From Palsa-506 sp963836355 (GTDB lineage Bacteria; Actinomycetota; Actinomycetes; Streptosporangiales; Streptosporangiaceae): a stretch of DNA of 64,000 nucleotides. The notes under the pieces are model-generated. The model worked only from the letters and a program-made list of their open reading frames with translations, was not told the DNA's origin and did no database searches. The position numbers and the translations under genes are program-made. Within the stretch, counting starts at the first letter, position 1, and each line of letters starts with the position of its first letter. The stretch covers positions 248,001 to 312,000 of the forward strand of contig CAWIJO010000014.1 of NCBI GenBank assembly GCA_963836355.1, read 5' to 3'. Positions 52,531-60,241 of this stretch are shown piece after piece.

Positions 52531-53141
52531 CAGCCCACTCCCATGCAGTCGCGCATCCGGATGAGGCCGTCACGGATCCTGGTCTTGATCGTCCCGAGCG
52601 CAACGTTGAGCAGGCCGGCGACCTGCCGGTAGGTATAGCCACCGTAATACGCCAGCGTGATCGACTCACGCTGAATGTCCGTCAGCGAATTCAGGCAGCG
52701 CCGCACCCGTTCCCGGTCGAGATTGGCCTCGACGGCCTCGGCGACCTCGTCGGAGGAGACAGCGGCGGTGGCGGCCGCCGATTTCTGGTCCCGCTGAGCC
52801 TCGGCACTGGCCGATCGCACCCGGTCGATCGCCCGCCGGTGCGCGATCAGCATCACCCAGGTCGTCGCGCTGCCCCTGGCCGGGTCGAATCGCGAGGCGT
52901 TGCGCCACACTTCGAGCAGGACTTCCTGGGCTACCTCCTCAGACTGGGCCGGATCCCTGACGACCCTGCGGATCAGGCCGTACGCCGGGCCGGCCAGCCG
53001 GTCATAGACCTGCTCGAACGCACCCTGATCACCTCGCGCCACGCACCCGAGCAGCCAGTCCAGGTCCTCCTGGCCGGAACCGTCGGCGGGGACGGCGCCC
53101 GGCCCGGGCACGCGCATATCGCGTGTGTTCATACCGTCCAT
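52527..53141 (-). CDS. sigK: ECF sigma factor SigK
   Basis: A 204-residue sigma factor with region 2 (AFEQVYDRLAGPAYGLIRRV; SEEVAQEVLLEVWRNASRFD; SATTWVMLIAHRRAIDRVRS) and region 4 (ITLAYYGGYTYRQVAGLLNV; LGTIKTRIRDGLIRMRDCMG). ATG 53141 with a G-rich ribosome site is used. It is translationally coupled to rskA downstream. SigK regulons typically include their own operon and secreted antigens. A perfect hairpin lies about 50 bases before the start codon. Confidence 0.93.
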   Translation of the reverse strand: MDGMNTRDMRVPGPGAVPADGSGQEDLDWLLGCVARGDQGAFEQVYDRLAGPAYGLIRRVVRDPAQSEEVAQEVLLEVWRNASRFDPARGSATTWVMLIAHRRAIDRVRSASAEAQRDQKSAAATAAVSSDEVAEAVEANLDRERVRRCLNSLTDIQRESITLAYYGGYTYRQVAGLLNVALGTIKTRIRDGLIRMRDCMGVGW

Positions 53142-53192
53142 TCGAGACCCCCCGGGCGGCAGATTGGTATGGCAGCTCCCGAATCAGTCAGT

Positions 53193-53232
53193 GGTGCAGT
53201 TCTATCCGGTTGTGGCCGGATAGAACTGCACC
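53193..53232. promoter_or_regulatory. Perfect 17-bp inverted repeat before sigK
   Basis: GGTGCAGTTCTATCCGG and its exact complement are separated by TTGTGG. It begins 1 base past the sedolisin stop and ends about 50 bases before the sigK start. There is no T-run in the minus direction. It may be a terminator without U-tract or a regulatory leader element. Confidence 0.65.
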
Positions 53233-53233
53233 G

Positions 53234-54883
53234 CTAACTCCGCGGGGTGGCGGGAATCAGCCCGCCGGGGGCGGAGCCGGCTCGCGGGAGCGGAATCAGC
53301 CCACCGGGGCGGAGCCCGCCCGCGGAGGAGCGGAGCAGACTCGCGAGCCGGGCGGCGGCTGCGGCCTTCGCCAGCTCGAAGACGAAGAGTGGCGCGTCGA
53401 CTGTGCCGATCCCTGACGCCAGGTCGTAGGCCGGCTTGGCCCTGAATCCGTGCACGGTGCGCAGTTGCCCGTGCTGGCGGAACGAGACGGTGTTGTTGCC
53501 GGTCACGACATCGGTGATGCCGGGCAGGTGCCGGGCCGACATGCGGTACAGGAATGAGTTGATCGGCCCGAGCGGGTGCCCAGCGACCTGGTCGGCCAGC
53601 GCGACAATGCCGGCGAACTCAGGAGTGGCCTCGCTAGTCCCGCAGGCCGGGTACCAGCCAGGCTGGCCGCGGAAACTCTGGTACATGTCCGCGCCCCCGT
53701 TGCAGGCGCCGCTCATCGAGATGTCCGGCACGCCGCGGTGCGAGCCGACGACGGCGGCCACGCCGTCCTGGTAGCTGGGCCGGCCGAAGATAGCCGACCT
53801 GCCGCCGCCTCCCGCCAGCGGGTTCGGCCCCCGGTCGCCAGCGATGAACCTGTTCGCCGCCGCGTTGAAGGTGTCGTTCCACACCGAGTCGGGCGCGGCG
53901 TGCCTGCCCTTCGCGTTGAGCTGCAGCTGGGTGGCGCCGACGCCGGTGACCAGCGGGTCGCTGTCCGGCCACGACGTCACCCGGTGCAGGTAATAAGTGG
54001 TCGCGTTGAACTTCACGTCCGCGGTGCCGCTGTCGCCTGAGGCCGCGAGCACGGTCACGCCGCTGCGGGCAGCTTCGGCATACGCGCCACGCAGGCGGAA
54101 GAGCGACTTCCTGGACGGGAAGGTCTGCTCGGTGGCGCTGAAACTCTGGCTGATCACGCTGCCGAGGTGATGGCTGATGACGTATTTCTCGGCCCTGACA
54201 ATCTGCGGGAAGCCGGTCCTGCCCTCGTTCTCCGAGGTCGGCGTCGCGACGACCAGGATCCGGGCGCCTGGCGCCAGCGCGTGAGCGTACTCGACGTCCA
54301 GGTCGGTCTCGCCTGCCCAGGCCTCCCGGCTGGCGGTCGGCCGGTAACGGCGGACGTGGCCGGCCGGATGGATTATCCGCAGCGAGGGCGGCGCGGGCAG
54401 CCCGGCACCGCGGTCGAATTCCCGGAGGTCGCGGCGGACGGTGGGGGATCCGAAGCTGTCAACAATGACAATCGTCTGCCCACGGCCGTCGATACCGCGG
54501 CGCAGCAGCGCCGGGACGTGGTAGGCCCGCTGGATCTGCCTCGGGAGATAACACGCGATCTTGAAATTCCGCTCGCAGAACTCCTTCGTTGGGGGCAGCG
54601 ACCGCGGGCCGGCCGCGTGCACCAGATTCGGGCGGATGGACACGATGGCCGGCCGTGAATCTGCGGCGCCCACGGCAGGCGCCCGGCCGGCTGCCGCTCG
54701 GCGGCTGGCCGGCACAATGCGGGCCGGCCCGACGTTTCCTGGCGCCAGGCGTGCCGGCGTCGCGCTCGCCCGAACCGCGCTCGCCCGAACCGCCCCTGTC
54801 GGCGCGACGACTGCCGGGCCGCTGACGGCCGCCACGACCAGGATGGCTCCGGCGGCGGCGACCGGCGGACTGACTAGGCGCAT
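53234..54883 (-). CDS. Secreted sedolisin-like (S53) serine peptidase
   Basis: A 549-residue protein with an N-terminal signal sequence (VAAAGAILVVAAVSGPAVVA) and a low-complexity propeptide. The sedolisin features are AWAGETDLDVEYAHALAPGA (Glu and Asp of the catalytic set, about 188), LAASGDSGTADVKF and the Ser motif CGTSEATPEFAGIVALADQ (about 414). The C-terminal calcium region includes PAYDLASGIGTVDAPLFV. A Gly/Leu-rich tail (GGLRPGGLIPLPRAG) ends the protein. It is codirectional with sigK and lies about 90 bases upstream of it, and might share a transcript unless the hairpin terminates it. Confidence 0.88.
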   Translation of the reverse strand: MRLVSPPVAAAGAILVVAAVSGPAVVAPTGAVRASAVRASATPARLAPGNVGPARIVPASRRAAAGRAPAVGAADSRPAIVSIRPNLVHAAGPRSLPPTKEFCERNFKIACYLPRQIQRAYHVPALLRRGIDGRGQTIVIVDSFGSPTVRRDLREFDRGAGLPAPPSLRIIHPAGHVRRYRPTASREAWAGETDLDVEYAHALAPGARILVVATPTSENEGRTGFPQIVRAEKYVISHHLGSVISQSFSATEQTFPSRKSLFRLRGAYAEAARSGVTVLAASGDSGTADVKFNATTYYLHRVTSWPDSDPLVTGVGATQLQLNAKGRHAAPDSVWNDTFNAAANRFIAGDRGPNPLAGGGGRSAIFGRPSYQDGVAAVVGSHRGVPDISMSGACNGGADMYQSFRGQPGWYPACGTSEATPEFAGIVALADQVAGHPLGPINSFLYRMSARHLPGITDVVTGNNTVSFRQHGQLRTVHGFRAKPAYDLASGIGTVDAPLFVFELAKAAAAARLASLLRSSAGGLRPGGLIPLPRAGSAPGGLIPATPRS

Positions 54884-55094
54884 GGAATCTCCCGGGACGG
54901 CGGTCGCGACTCAGGCGCCGGCCGGCCTGGCAACCAGGACCTCCCCGGGCGCAGGCCGACGGCGCGCGCCGCGTGAGGCCGGCGCAGCGCTCAGCGTAGC
55001 GAGCCACGCACAGTGCGCAGCGGGGTGGTCCCACCGGGCGGGCCGCGGCACGCAGGTACCGTGAAGCGCAGGCGGCGGATCGGAGACCCGCGAG

Positions 55095-55349
55095 ATGAAG
55101 CTCAAGCTCGACCTGCACGAGATCTACAACCGCGGCCAGGACATTGACCGGGCGCTGCGGGACATCATCGATGAAGCCGAGCGCAAGAAGGCGCCGCTGG
55201 TCGAGATCATCCCGGGCAAGGGCTCGGGGCAGCTGAAGAAACGGGTGCTCAGGTTCCTCGATCAGAAGGAGATCAAGGCCCGCTACCACCGGGTGGAGAA
55301 GGATTCCAAGAACTTCGGCCGCGTGTTCGTCCACTTCCGCCACAAGTAG
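55095..55349 (+). CDS. Smr-domain protein
   Basis: An 84-residue stand-alone Smr domain. The LDLH motif is in KLKLDLHEIYNRGQDID, the second motif in VEIIPGKGSGQLKKRVLRFL. These domains act as nucleases or nucleic-acid binders in MutS2 and in ribosome rescue. The protein is basic (about 20 Lys/Arg) and complete within the domain. It is a single gene with its own promoter region. Confidence 0.88.
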   Translation: MKLKLDLHEIYNRGQDIDRALRDIIDEAERKKAPLVEIIPGKGSGQLKKRVLRFLDQKEIKARYHRVEKDSKNFGRVFVHFRHK

Positions 55350-55440
55350 CGACCTGCCCGCTCCCACTTGCCGCGTTTCGACATGCGGGCGGCCCGTGAA
55401 TAGCGGATGACCGATCGCCGCGCCGTGTCAGGATTAGCGC

Positions 55441-55836
55441 ATGAAGGCTCTGATTCGCGTGCTCATAACGGCGGCCGCGCTGGCGGTGGCGACCGCCGTG
55501 GTTCCCGGCATCCAGCTGACTGCCGGCACCACCTTGTCGAAGGTCGCCACGCTCGTCGTGGTGGCCCTGATCTTCGGCATCATGAACGCGGTGCTGAAGC
55601 CGATCATCAAGGTAATCGGCTGCCTGTTCTATGTGCTGACCCTGGGCCTGATCGGCCTGGTGGTGAACGCACTGTTGTTCTTGCTGACCAGCTGGGTGGC
55701 CAGCAAGCTATCCGTCCCGTTCCACATCACCGGATTCTGGGCGGCCTTCTGGGGAGCGATCATCGTCGGCCTCGTCGGGTGGCTGCTTAACCTGTTCGTC
55801 GGCGATCGCGGGCGCCGCGGCGAAGCCTACGACTGA
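55441..55836 (+). CDS. YvlD/phage-holin-family membrane protein
   Basis: A 131-residue protein of four membrane helices with the family pattern PGIQLTAGTTLSKVATLVVV and FGIMNAVLKPIIKVIGCLFY in the first half and VNALLFLLTSWVASKL in the second. Despite the name of the family, such genes are ordinary chromosomal membrane proteins of unknown role, probably in envelope stress. Its 3' end overlaps the convergent Pr6Pr-like gene by about 130 bases. Confidence 0.87.
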   Translation: MKALIRVLITAAALAVATAVVPGIQLTAGTTLSKVATLVVVALIFGIMNAVLKPIIKVIGCLFYVLTLGLIGLVVNALLFLLTSWVASKLSVPFHITGFWAAFWGAIIVGLVGWLLNLFVGDRGRRGEAYD

Positions 55837-56541
55837 CGGCCCGGGCGGCTGGCGCGGCGGCCCGGCCGGTAACCCGCGGGCCGGGGGCCGCGGCCGGCCG
55901 CCGGGCAGGTAGGCATCGCCAAGCCAGAACGCGGCGGCCATCACCGCAAGGGCGGCGGTGACGGCGAGCGCGTTGAGCCCGACGATGCCGTAGCCGTGCC
56001 TGGTCACGTCGATGAACGGGTAGGGATACCAGCCAGTCACGTACCCGTGCAGCAGGGTGTAGGCCAGCCACGCGACCGGCCAGGCCAGCGACCAGCAGAC
56101 CGTCCGCGCGTCACAGCGGGGGCGCGGCCCGAACGCCAGCCAGCCGATCACGGCAGCGAGCGGCACGGCGTAATGGAAGACAGCATCGGTGGCCACGGCC
56201 CAGCCATGCAGCTGCTGCTGAGTCCGCAGCACGGTGGTGTAGACGACGCCGGTCACGCTGATGCCGACCAAGGCGTCGAGCCGCAGTACCCGCCACCAGC
56301 GGCCTTCCCTGGCCCGGGCCAGCGCCAGGGTGACAGCGGCGACGGCTACCAGGATGTTGCTCTGCACCGTGAAGAAGCTGAACATGCGGACGAACCGGGT
56401 CGGCATCGGCACCGTGCCGGAGCGGACATTCAGCACCGACTGCACCACCAGTGCCGCTATCACGAGCACGCCGACGGCCCCGTTAAAAATCTGGCTGGAA
56501 GAAACGCGGGGACCGCCGCGGACCGAAGCTACCGCAGCCAC
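55708..56541 (-). CDS. Pr6Pr-family membrane protein
   Basis: A protein of about 277 residues. GTG 56539-56541 is used. A longer frame would overlap the dihydropyrimidinase end. Six membrane helices are visible (QIFNGAVGVLVIAALVVQSV; FSFFTVQSNILVAVAAVTLA; VFHYAVPLAAVIGWLAFGPR; LAWPVAWLAYTLLHGYVTGW). The motifs FFTVQSN and YPYPFIDV are typical of the FAR-17a/AIG1-like Pr6Pr group, whose function is unknown. The C-terminal 45 residues are low complexity and overlap the convergent YvlD gene. Confidence 0.8.
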   Translation of the reverse strand: MAAVASVRGGPRVSSSQIFNGAVGVLVIAALVVQSVLNVRSGTVPMPTRFVRMFSFFTVQSNILVAVAAVTLALARAREGRWWRVLRLDALVGISVTGVVYTTVLRTQQQLHGWAVATDAVFHYAVPLAAVIGWLAFGPRPRCDARTVCWSLAWPVAWLAYTLLHGYVTGWYPYPFIDVTRHGYGIVGLNALAVTAALAVMAAAFWLGDAYLPGGRPRPPARGLPAGPPRQPPGPSVVGFAAAPAIADEQVKQPPDEADDDRSPEGRPESGDVERDG

Positions 56542-56551
56542 CGTCCGGCGC

Positions 56552-57973
56552 CTAGCCGGTGCTCGCGGCGGAGTGCTCAGCCTGCCCGCCGCCCGCACCC
56601 GGGCCGAACCTGCTCCGCTCAAGGAAGCGGCCGGCGCCCTGGGTGCCGTGGAATTCGCCGTCACGGACGAGCACGTTGCCGCGCTGCAGCACGACCTCGG
56701 GGACACCGCAGACGGACCGGCCCTCGTAGCAGCTGTAGTCGACGCGCATATGGTGCGTGGCTGCGGACAGCGTCCGCCGCGCCGCGGGATTGAATACGAC
56801 GATGTCGGCGTCCGAGCCCGGCGCCAGCGTGCCCTTGCGGGGGTGCAGCCCGAACATCCTGGCCGGGGCGGTGGCGATCAGCTCGACGAACCGCATCGGG
56901 CTGATGTGGCCGGCCGCCACGCCGCCGTCCCACAGCAGCGTGTAACGGTCCTCGACGCCGGGCAGCCCGTTGGGAATCGCGGAGAAATCGCTGGCGCCGA
57001 GTGACTTCTGCTCCTTGTAGTCGAACGGGCAATGGTCGGTGGAGACCACCTGCAGCTCGTCATTGACCAGGCCGCGCCACAGCTCTGCCTGGTGATCGGC
57101 GGGCCGCAACGGCGGCGAGCAGACGAACTTGGCGCCCTCGAAGCCGGGCCTGGCCATGTCGTCAAGCGAAAGGTACAGGTACTGCGGGCAGGTCTCCGCG
57201 TAGGCGGGCACGCCGCGGTCGCGGCCTTCCCGGACCGCGGTGAGCGCCTCGCGGGAGCTGAGATGGACGATGTAGACCGGCACGCCGGCCAGTTCGGCCA
57301 GCGCGATCGCCCGGTGCGTGGCCTCGCCTTCCATCGACGACGGCCGGGTCAGGCCGTGGTTGACCGGCGCCGTCTTGCCCTCGGCGAGATAGCGCCGGAC
57401 GAGCACGTCGATCGCGCCGCCGTTCTCGGCGTGCATCATGATCAGGCCGCCGTTGTCGGCGGTGCGGCTCATCGCCCGGAAGATCGCCGCGTCGTCCAGC
57501 ATGAACACGCCTGGGTAGGCCATGAACAGCTTGAACGACGGGACGCCGCGGTCGATCATCGTGTCCATCTCGCGCAGCACCGACTCGTTGATCTCGCGCA
57601 CGATCAGGTGCAGCCCGTAGTCGATGTGCGATTTCGGGCCTGCCTTCGCCAGCCAGGCGTCCAGGCCCGCCGAAAGGCTCTCGCCGTAGCTCTGCACCGC
57701 GAAGTCGACGATCGTGGTGGTGCCGCCCCAAGCCGCAGCCGCCGTCCCGGTCGCGAAGTCATCGGAGGCGAACGTGCCGCCGAACGGCAGTTCCATGTGC
57801 GTGTGCACGTCGATGCCGCCGGGCATTACGTACCGGCCGGACGCGTCGATGACCGTGTCCGCCTCGCCGAAGCCGGTGCCGACGGCCCGGATCTTCTCCC
57901 CGTCGATCAGGATGTCGGCCCGGGACATGTCGGTCGCGGTGACCACCGTCCCGCCGCTGACCAGCGTCGTCAT
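56552..57973 (-). CDS. Dihydropyrimidinase (D-hydantoinase)
   Basis: A 473-residue cyclic amidohydrolase, second step of reductive pyrimidine breakdown (dihydrouracil to N-carbamoyl-beta-alanine). Metal ligands are seen in GGIDVHTHMELPF (HxH, about 55-57), the carboxylated Lys in PSFKLFMAYPG (about 147), His in IMMHAENG and YIVHLSSREAL, and Asp in STDHCPFDYKEQ. Its ATG overlaps the stop of the ureidopropionase gene (ATGA). A Gly-rich 25-residue tail follows the catalytic domain. It forms an operon with the next two entries. Confidence 0.93.
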   Translation of the reverse strand: MTTLVSGGTVVTATDMSRADILIDGEKIRAVGTGFGEADTVIDASGRYVMPGGIDVHTHMELPFGGTFASDDFATGTAAAAWGGTTTIVDFAVQSYGESLSAGLDAWLAKAGPKSHIDYGLHLIVREINESVLREMDTMIDRGVPSFKLFMAYPGVFMLDDAAIFRAMSRTADNGGLIMMHAENGGAIDVLVRRYLAEGKTAPVNHGLTRPSSMEGEATHRAIALAELAGVPVYIVHLSSREALTAVREGRDRGVPAYAETCPQYLYLSLDDMARPGFEGAKFVCSPPLRPADHQAELWRGLVNDELQVVSTDHCPFDYKEQKSLGASDFSAIPNGLPGVEDRYTLLWDGGVAAGHISPMRFVELIATAPARMFGLHPRKGTLAPGSDADIVVFNPAARRTLSAATHHMRVDYSCYEGRSVCGVPEVVLQRGNVLVRDGEFHGTQGAGRFLERSRFGPGAGGGQAEHSAASTG

Positions 57974-58815
57974 GGCAGCTGCTCCGCCAGCTCGCCGTAG
58001 GTCTCCGGCCTGCGGTCGCGGAAGAACTGCCAGGTGTTGCGCACTTCCCGGATCTCGTCCAGGTCGAGGTCGGCGACCAGTATCTCGTCGTCAGTGGCCG
58101 ACGCCTGGGCGATGATCTTGCCGCGCGGGCTGCAGAAATAGGACGACCCGTAGAACTGGTGGTTGGACAGCGGCGGCTCGGTGCCGACCCGGTTGCTGGC
58201 CGCGATCCAGAAGCCGTTGGCGACCGCGTGCGCGGGCTGCTCCAGCTCCCACAGGTAGCGGGACAGCGATTCGACGGTGGCCGACGGGTTGAAGACGATC
58301 TCGGCGCCCTTGAGGCCAAGCTCGCGGGCCACCTCGGGGAAATGCCGGTCATAGCAGATGATCAGCCCGAGCCGGCCGGCCGAGGTGTCGAAGACCGGAT
58401 ATCCGAGGTTGCCCGGCTTGAAGTAGAACTTCTCCCAGAAGCACGGCCCGACGTGCGGGATGTGCGTCTTGCGATACTTGCCGACGATCGAGCCGTCGCG
58501 CTCGACGACGCAGGCGCTGTTGTAGTAGACGCCCGGCTGCTCCTCCTCGTACCACGGGACGATCAGCACGATCCCGTGCTCGCGGGCCACCTCCTGCATC
58601 CGGCTGACCGTTGGGCCGTCCTCGGGTTCGGCGGAGTCGTACCACTTGGCGTCCTGCTCGGCGCAGAAGTACGGCCCGTGGAAGATCTCCTGCAAGCCGA
58701 CGACCTGCGCACCCTGGCGCGCCGCTTCGGCGATCATCACGATGTGCTTGTCCACCGCCTGCTGCTTGGACATGTTGGCGTGTGCCTGGATCAGCGCCGC
58801 GCGGACAGTTCGCAT
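57970..58815 (-). CDS. Beta-ureidopropionase-like nitrilase
   Basis: A 281-residue CN-hydrolase. The Glu-Lys-Cys triad is in GLQEIFHGPY (about 42), VGKYRKTHIP (about 114) and LIICYDRHFPEVA (about 153). In this context it hydrolyses N-carbamoyl-beta-alanine to beta-alanine, CO2 and ammonia, the third step of the reductive pyrimidine route. It is coupled to the dihydropyrimidinase gene and follows the LLM oxidoreductase gene by about 60 bases. Confidence 0.92.
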   Translation of the reverse strand: MRTVRAALIQAHANMSKQQAVDKHIVMIAEAARQGAQVVGLQEIFHGPYFCAEQDAKWYDSAEPEDGPTVSRMQEVAREHGIVLIVPWYEEEQPGVYYNSACVVERDGSIVGKYRKTHIPHVGPCFWEKFYFKPGNLGYPVFDTSAGRLGLIICYDRHFPEVARELGLKGAEIVFNPSATVESLSRYLWELEQPAHAVANGFWIAASNRVGTEPPLSNHQFYGSSYFCSPRGKIIAQASATDDEILVADLDLDEIREVRNTWQFFRDRRPETYGELAEQLP

Positions 58816-58876
58816 CGGTGTGAGCTCCTCTCGACTGCCATGCCTGTGTGAGCCAGTACCCGGTTGGCAGCGTTTC

Positions 58877-59926
58877 CTAGCCTGCGCCCGATGCGGCCGG
58901 TCCGCTAGCGGGGCGGGCAGCAGGGCCGCCGAGCACGGGGATGATCTCGGTCCCGAAGCCGCGGATCAGCGTCCGCGGGTCATCCACCATCGAGTAGATG
59001 TTGAACTGGTGCACGCCCAGGTCCTGCAACTGCGCCAGCTTCTCCCGCACTTGCGCCGCGCTGCCGAGCACGCAGAACCGGTCCACCACGTCGTCGGTGA
59101 CGAACTCCGCGTTGTTCGACCCGGCCCGGCCGTGGTGGGCATAGTCGTACCGCTCCCTGGCCGCGATGTAGTCGGTCAGCTCACCCGGCAGCTCCGCGTC
59201 GTGATAGCGCTTGACCAGGTCGACCACGTGGTTGGAGACCAGCGCCGGGAACCAGCGCACCTGGTCGCGGGCATGCGCAAGATCCGTGGAGATATACGCC
59301 GGCGCCGCCGCCATCACCTGGACCGCGGCCGGATCCCGGCCGGCCTGCTCGGCGCCCTCGCGCACGTACCGCAGCGCCCACTCGATGATGAACGGATCCG
59401 CGAGCTGGAGAATGACCCCGTCCGCGATCCGGCCGGCACAGCGCAGCGCCAGCGGACCGTAAGCGGCGACCCAGACCGGCAGCCGGTGGCCTTCCGACCA
59501 CGGCAGCCGGACCCTGGTGCCGTCCAGATCCACCTCGCGTCCCTCGGCCAGATCCCGGATCTGCGCGCAGGCCTGCTCCAGCGCGGCCACCGGCACCGGC
59601 TTGCGGCCGAGCACCCGCTGCGCCGAGTCGCCGCGGCCGATGCCCATCTCCATCCGGCCGCCCGAGATCTCGTTCAGGGTCGCCATCGCTGACGCCGTCA
59701 CAGTCGGATCCCTGGTCACCGGGTTCGTCACGCAGGTGCCGATGTGGATAGCCGTGGTCTGCGCGGCGATCATGGTGAAGATCGGGTAGACCTCTTGCCA
59801 GAGCACATGGCTGTCCCACAGCCAGACATGGCTGAAGCCGTTCTGCTCGGCGAGCACGGCCTTGCCGACCACGTCCGAGACTGGCGGATCGGCCATGAAA
59901 CACACACCGAAGCTCAGCATCGCCAC
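58877..59926 (-). CDS. LLM-class F420-type oxidoreductase
   Basis: A 349-residue luciferase-like monooxygenase-family protein. It starts LSFGVCFMADPP and has FSHVWLWDSHVLWQEVYPIF, ISGGRMEMGIGRGDSAQRVL and PVWVAAYGPLALRCAGRIAD, the features of the F420-binding branch that accompanies hydantoinase operons in actinomycetes. A role in oxidising a pyrimidine or dihydropyrimidine intermediate has been suggested for the group and is inferred here. No classical dihydropyrimidine dehydrogenase gene is in the window. It is the first gene of the operon. Confidence 0.88.
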   Translation of the reverse strand: MAMLSFGVCFMADPPVSDVVGKAVLAEQNGFSHVWLWDSHVLWQEVYPIFTMIAAQTTAIHIGTCVTNPVTRDPTVTASAMATLNEISGGRMEMGIGRGDSAQRVLGRKPVPVAALEQACAQIRDLAEGREVDLDGTRVRLPWSEGHRLPVWVAAYGPLALRCAGRIADGVILQLADPFIIEWALRYVREGAEQAGRDPAAVQVMAAAPAYISTDLAHARDQVRWFPALVSNHVVDLVKRYHDAELPGELTDYIAARERYDYAHHGRAGSNNAEFVTDDVVDRFCVLGSAAQVREKLAQLQDLGVHQFNIYSMVDDPRTLIRGFGTEIIPVLGGPAARPASGPAASGAG

Positions 59927-60241
59927 CCCTTTACGATTCGCAGGCAGCCGGACACTATTCCTGATCAGCTAACGCGTCAACGATCGTTTGCCCGCCGCCG
60001 CCCTGAATCCAGGCGGACGGCATCTGGCCGCGGTCGGGCCGGCACCGTGATAGCCCTGCCGCAGCGGTACTCCGCGACGGGCTGTCACCCGGCGCATGCC
60101 ATCGGTACAAGATCCCTAGTGCCCGGGAACTGAATACGCCAGCGTGTCTATTCTCTGAAATGTCGGCACAAATTCACGCATCCAGCGGCGGGCCAGCGGA
60201 GGCCCGCGCCGCGGCGCGAGGCGGGCGGGTGGTCACGAGAG
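59927..60241. other. Divergent intergenic region
   Basis: Promoters for the pyrimidine operon (minus) and the NB-ARC gene (plus) must lie here. I see no clear operator or small gene. A short frame from ATG 60160 lacks support. Confidence 0.4.

Noticed and set aside
55441..55836. Holin-like protein as a sign of prophage
   Set aside because: The YvlD-type family is chromosomal. No endolysin, terminase or other phage gene is nearby.
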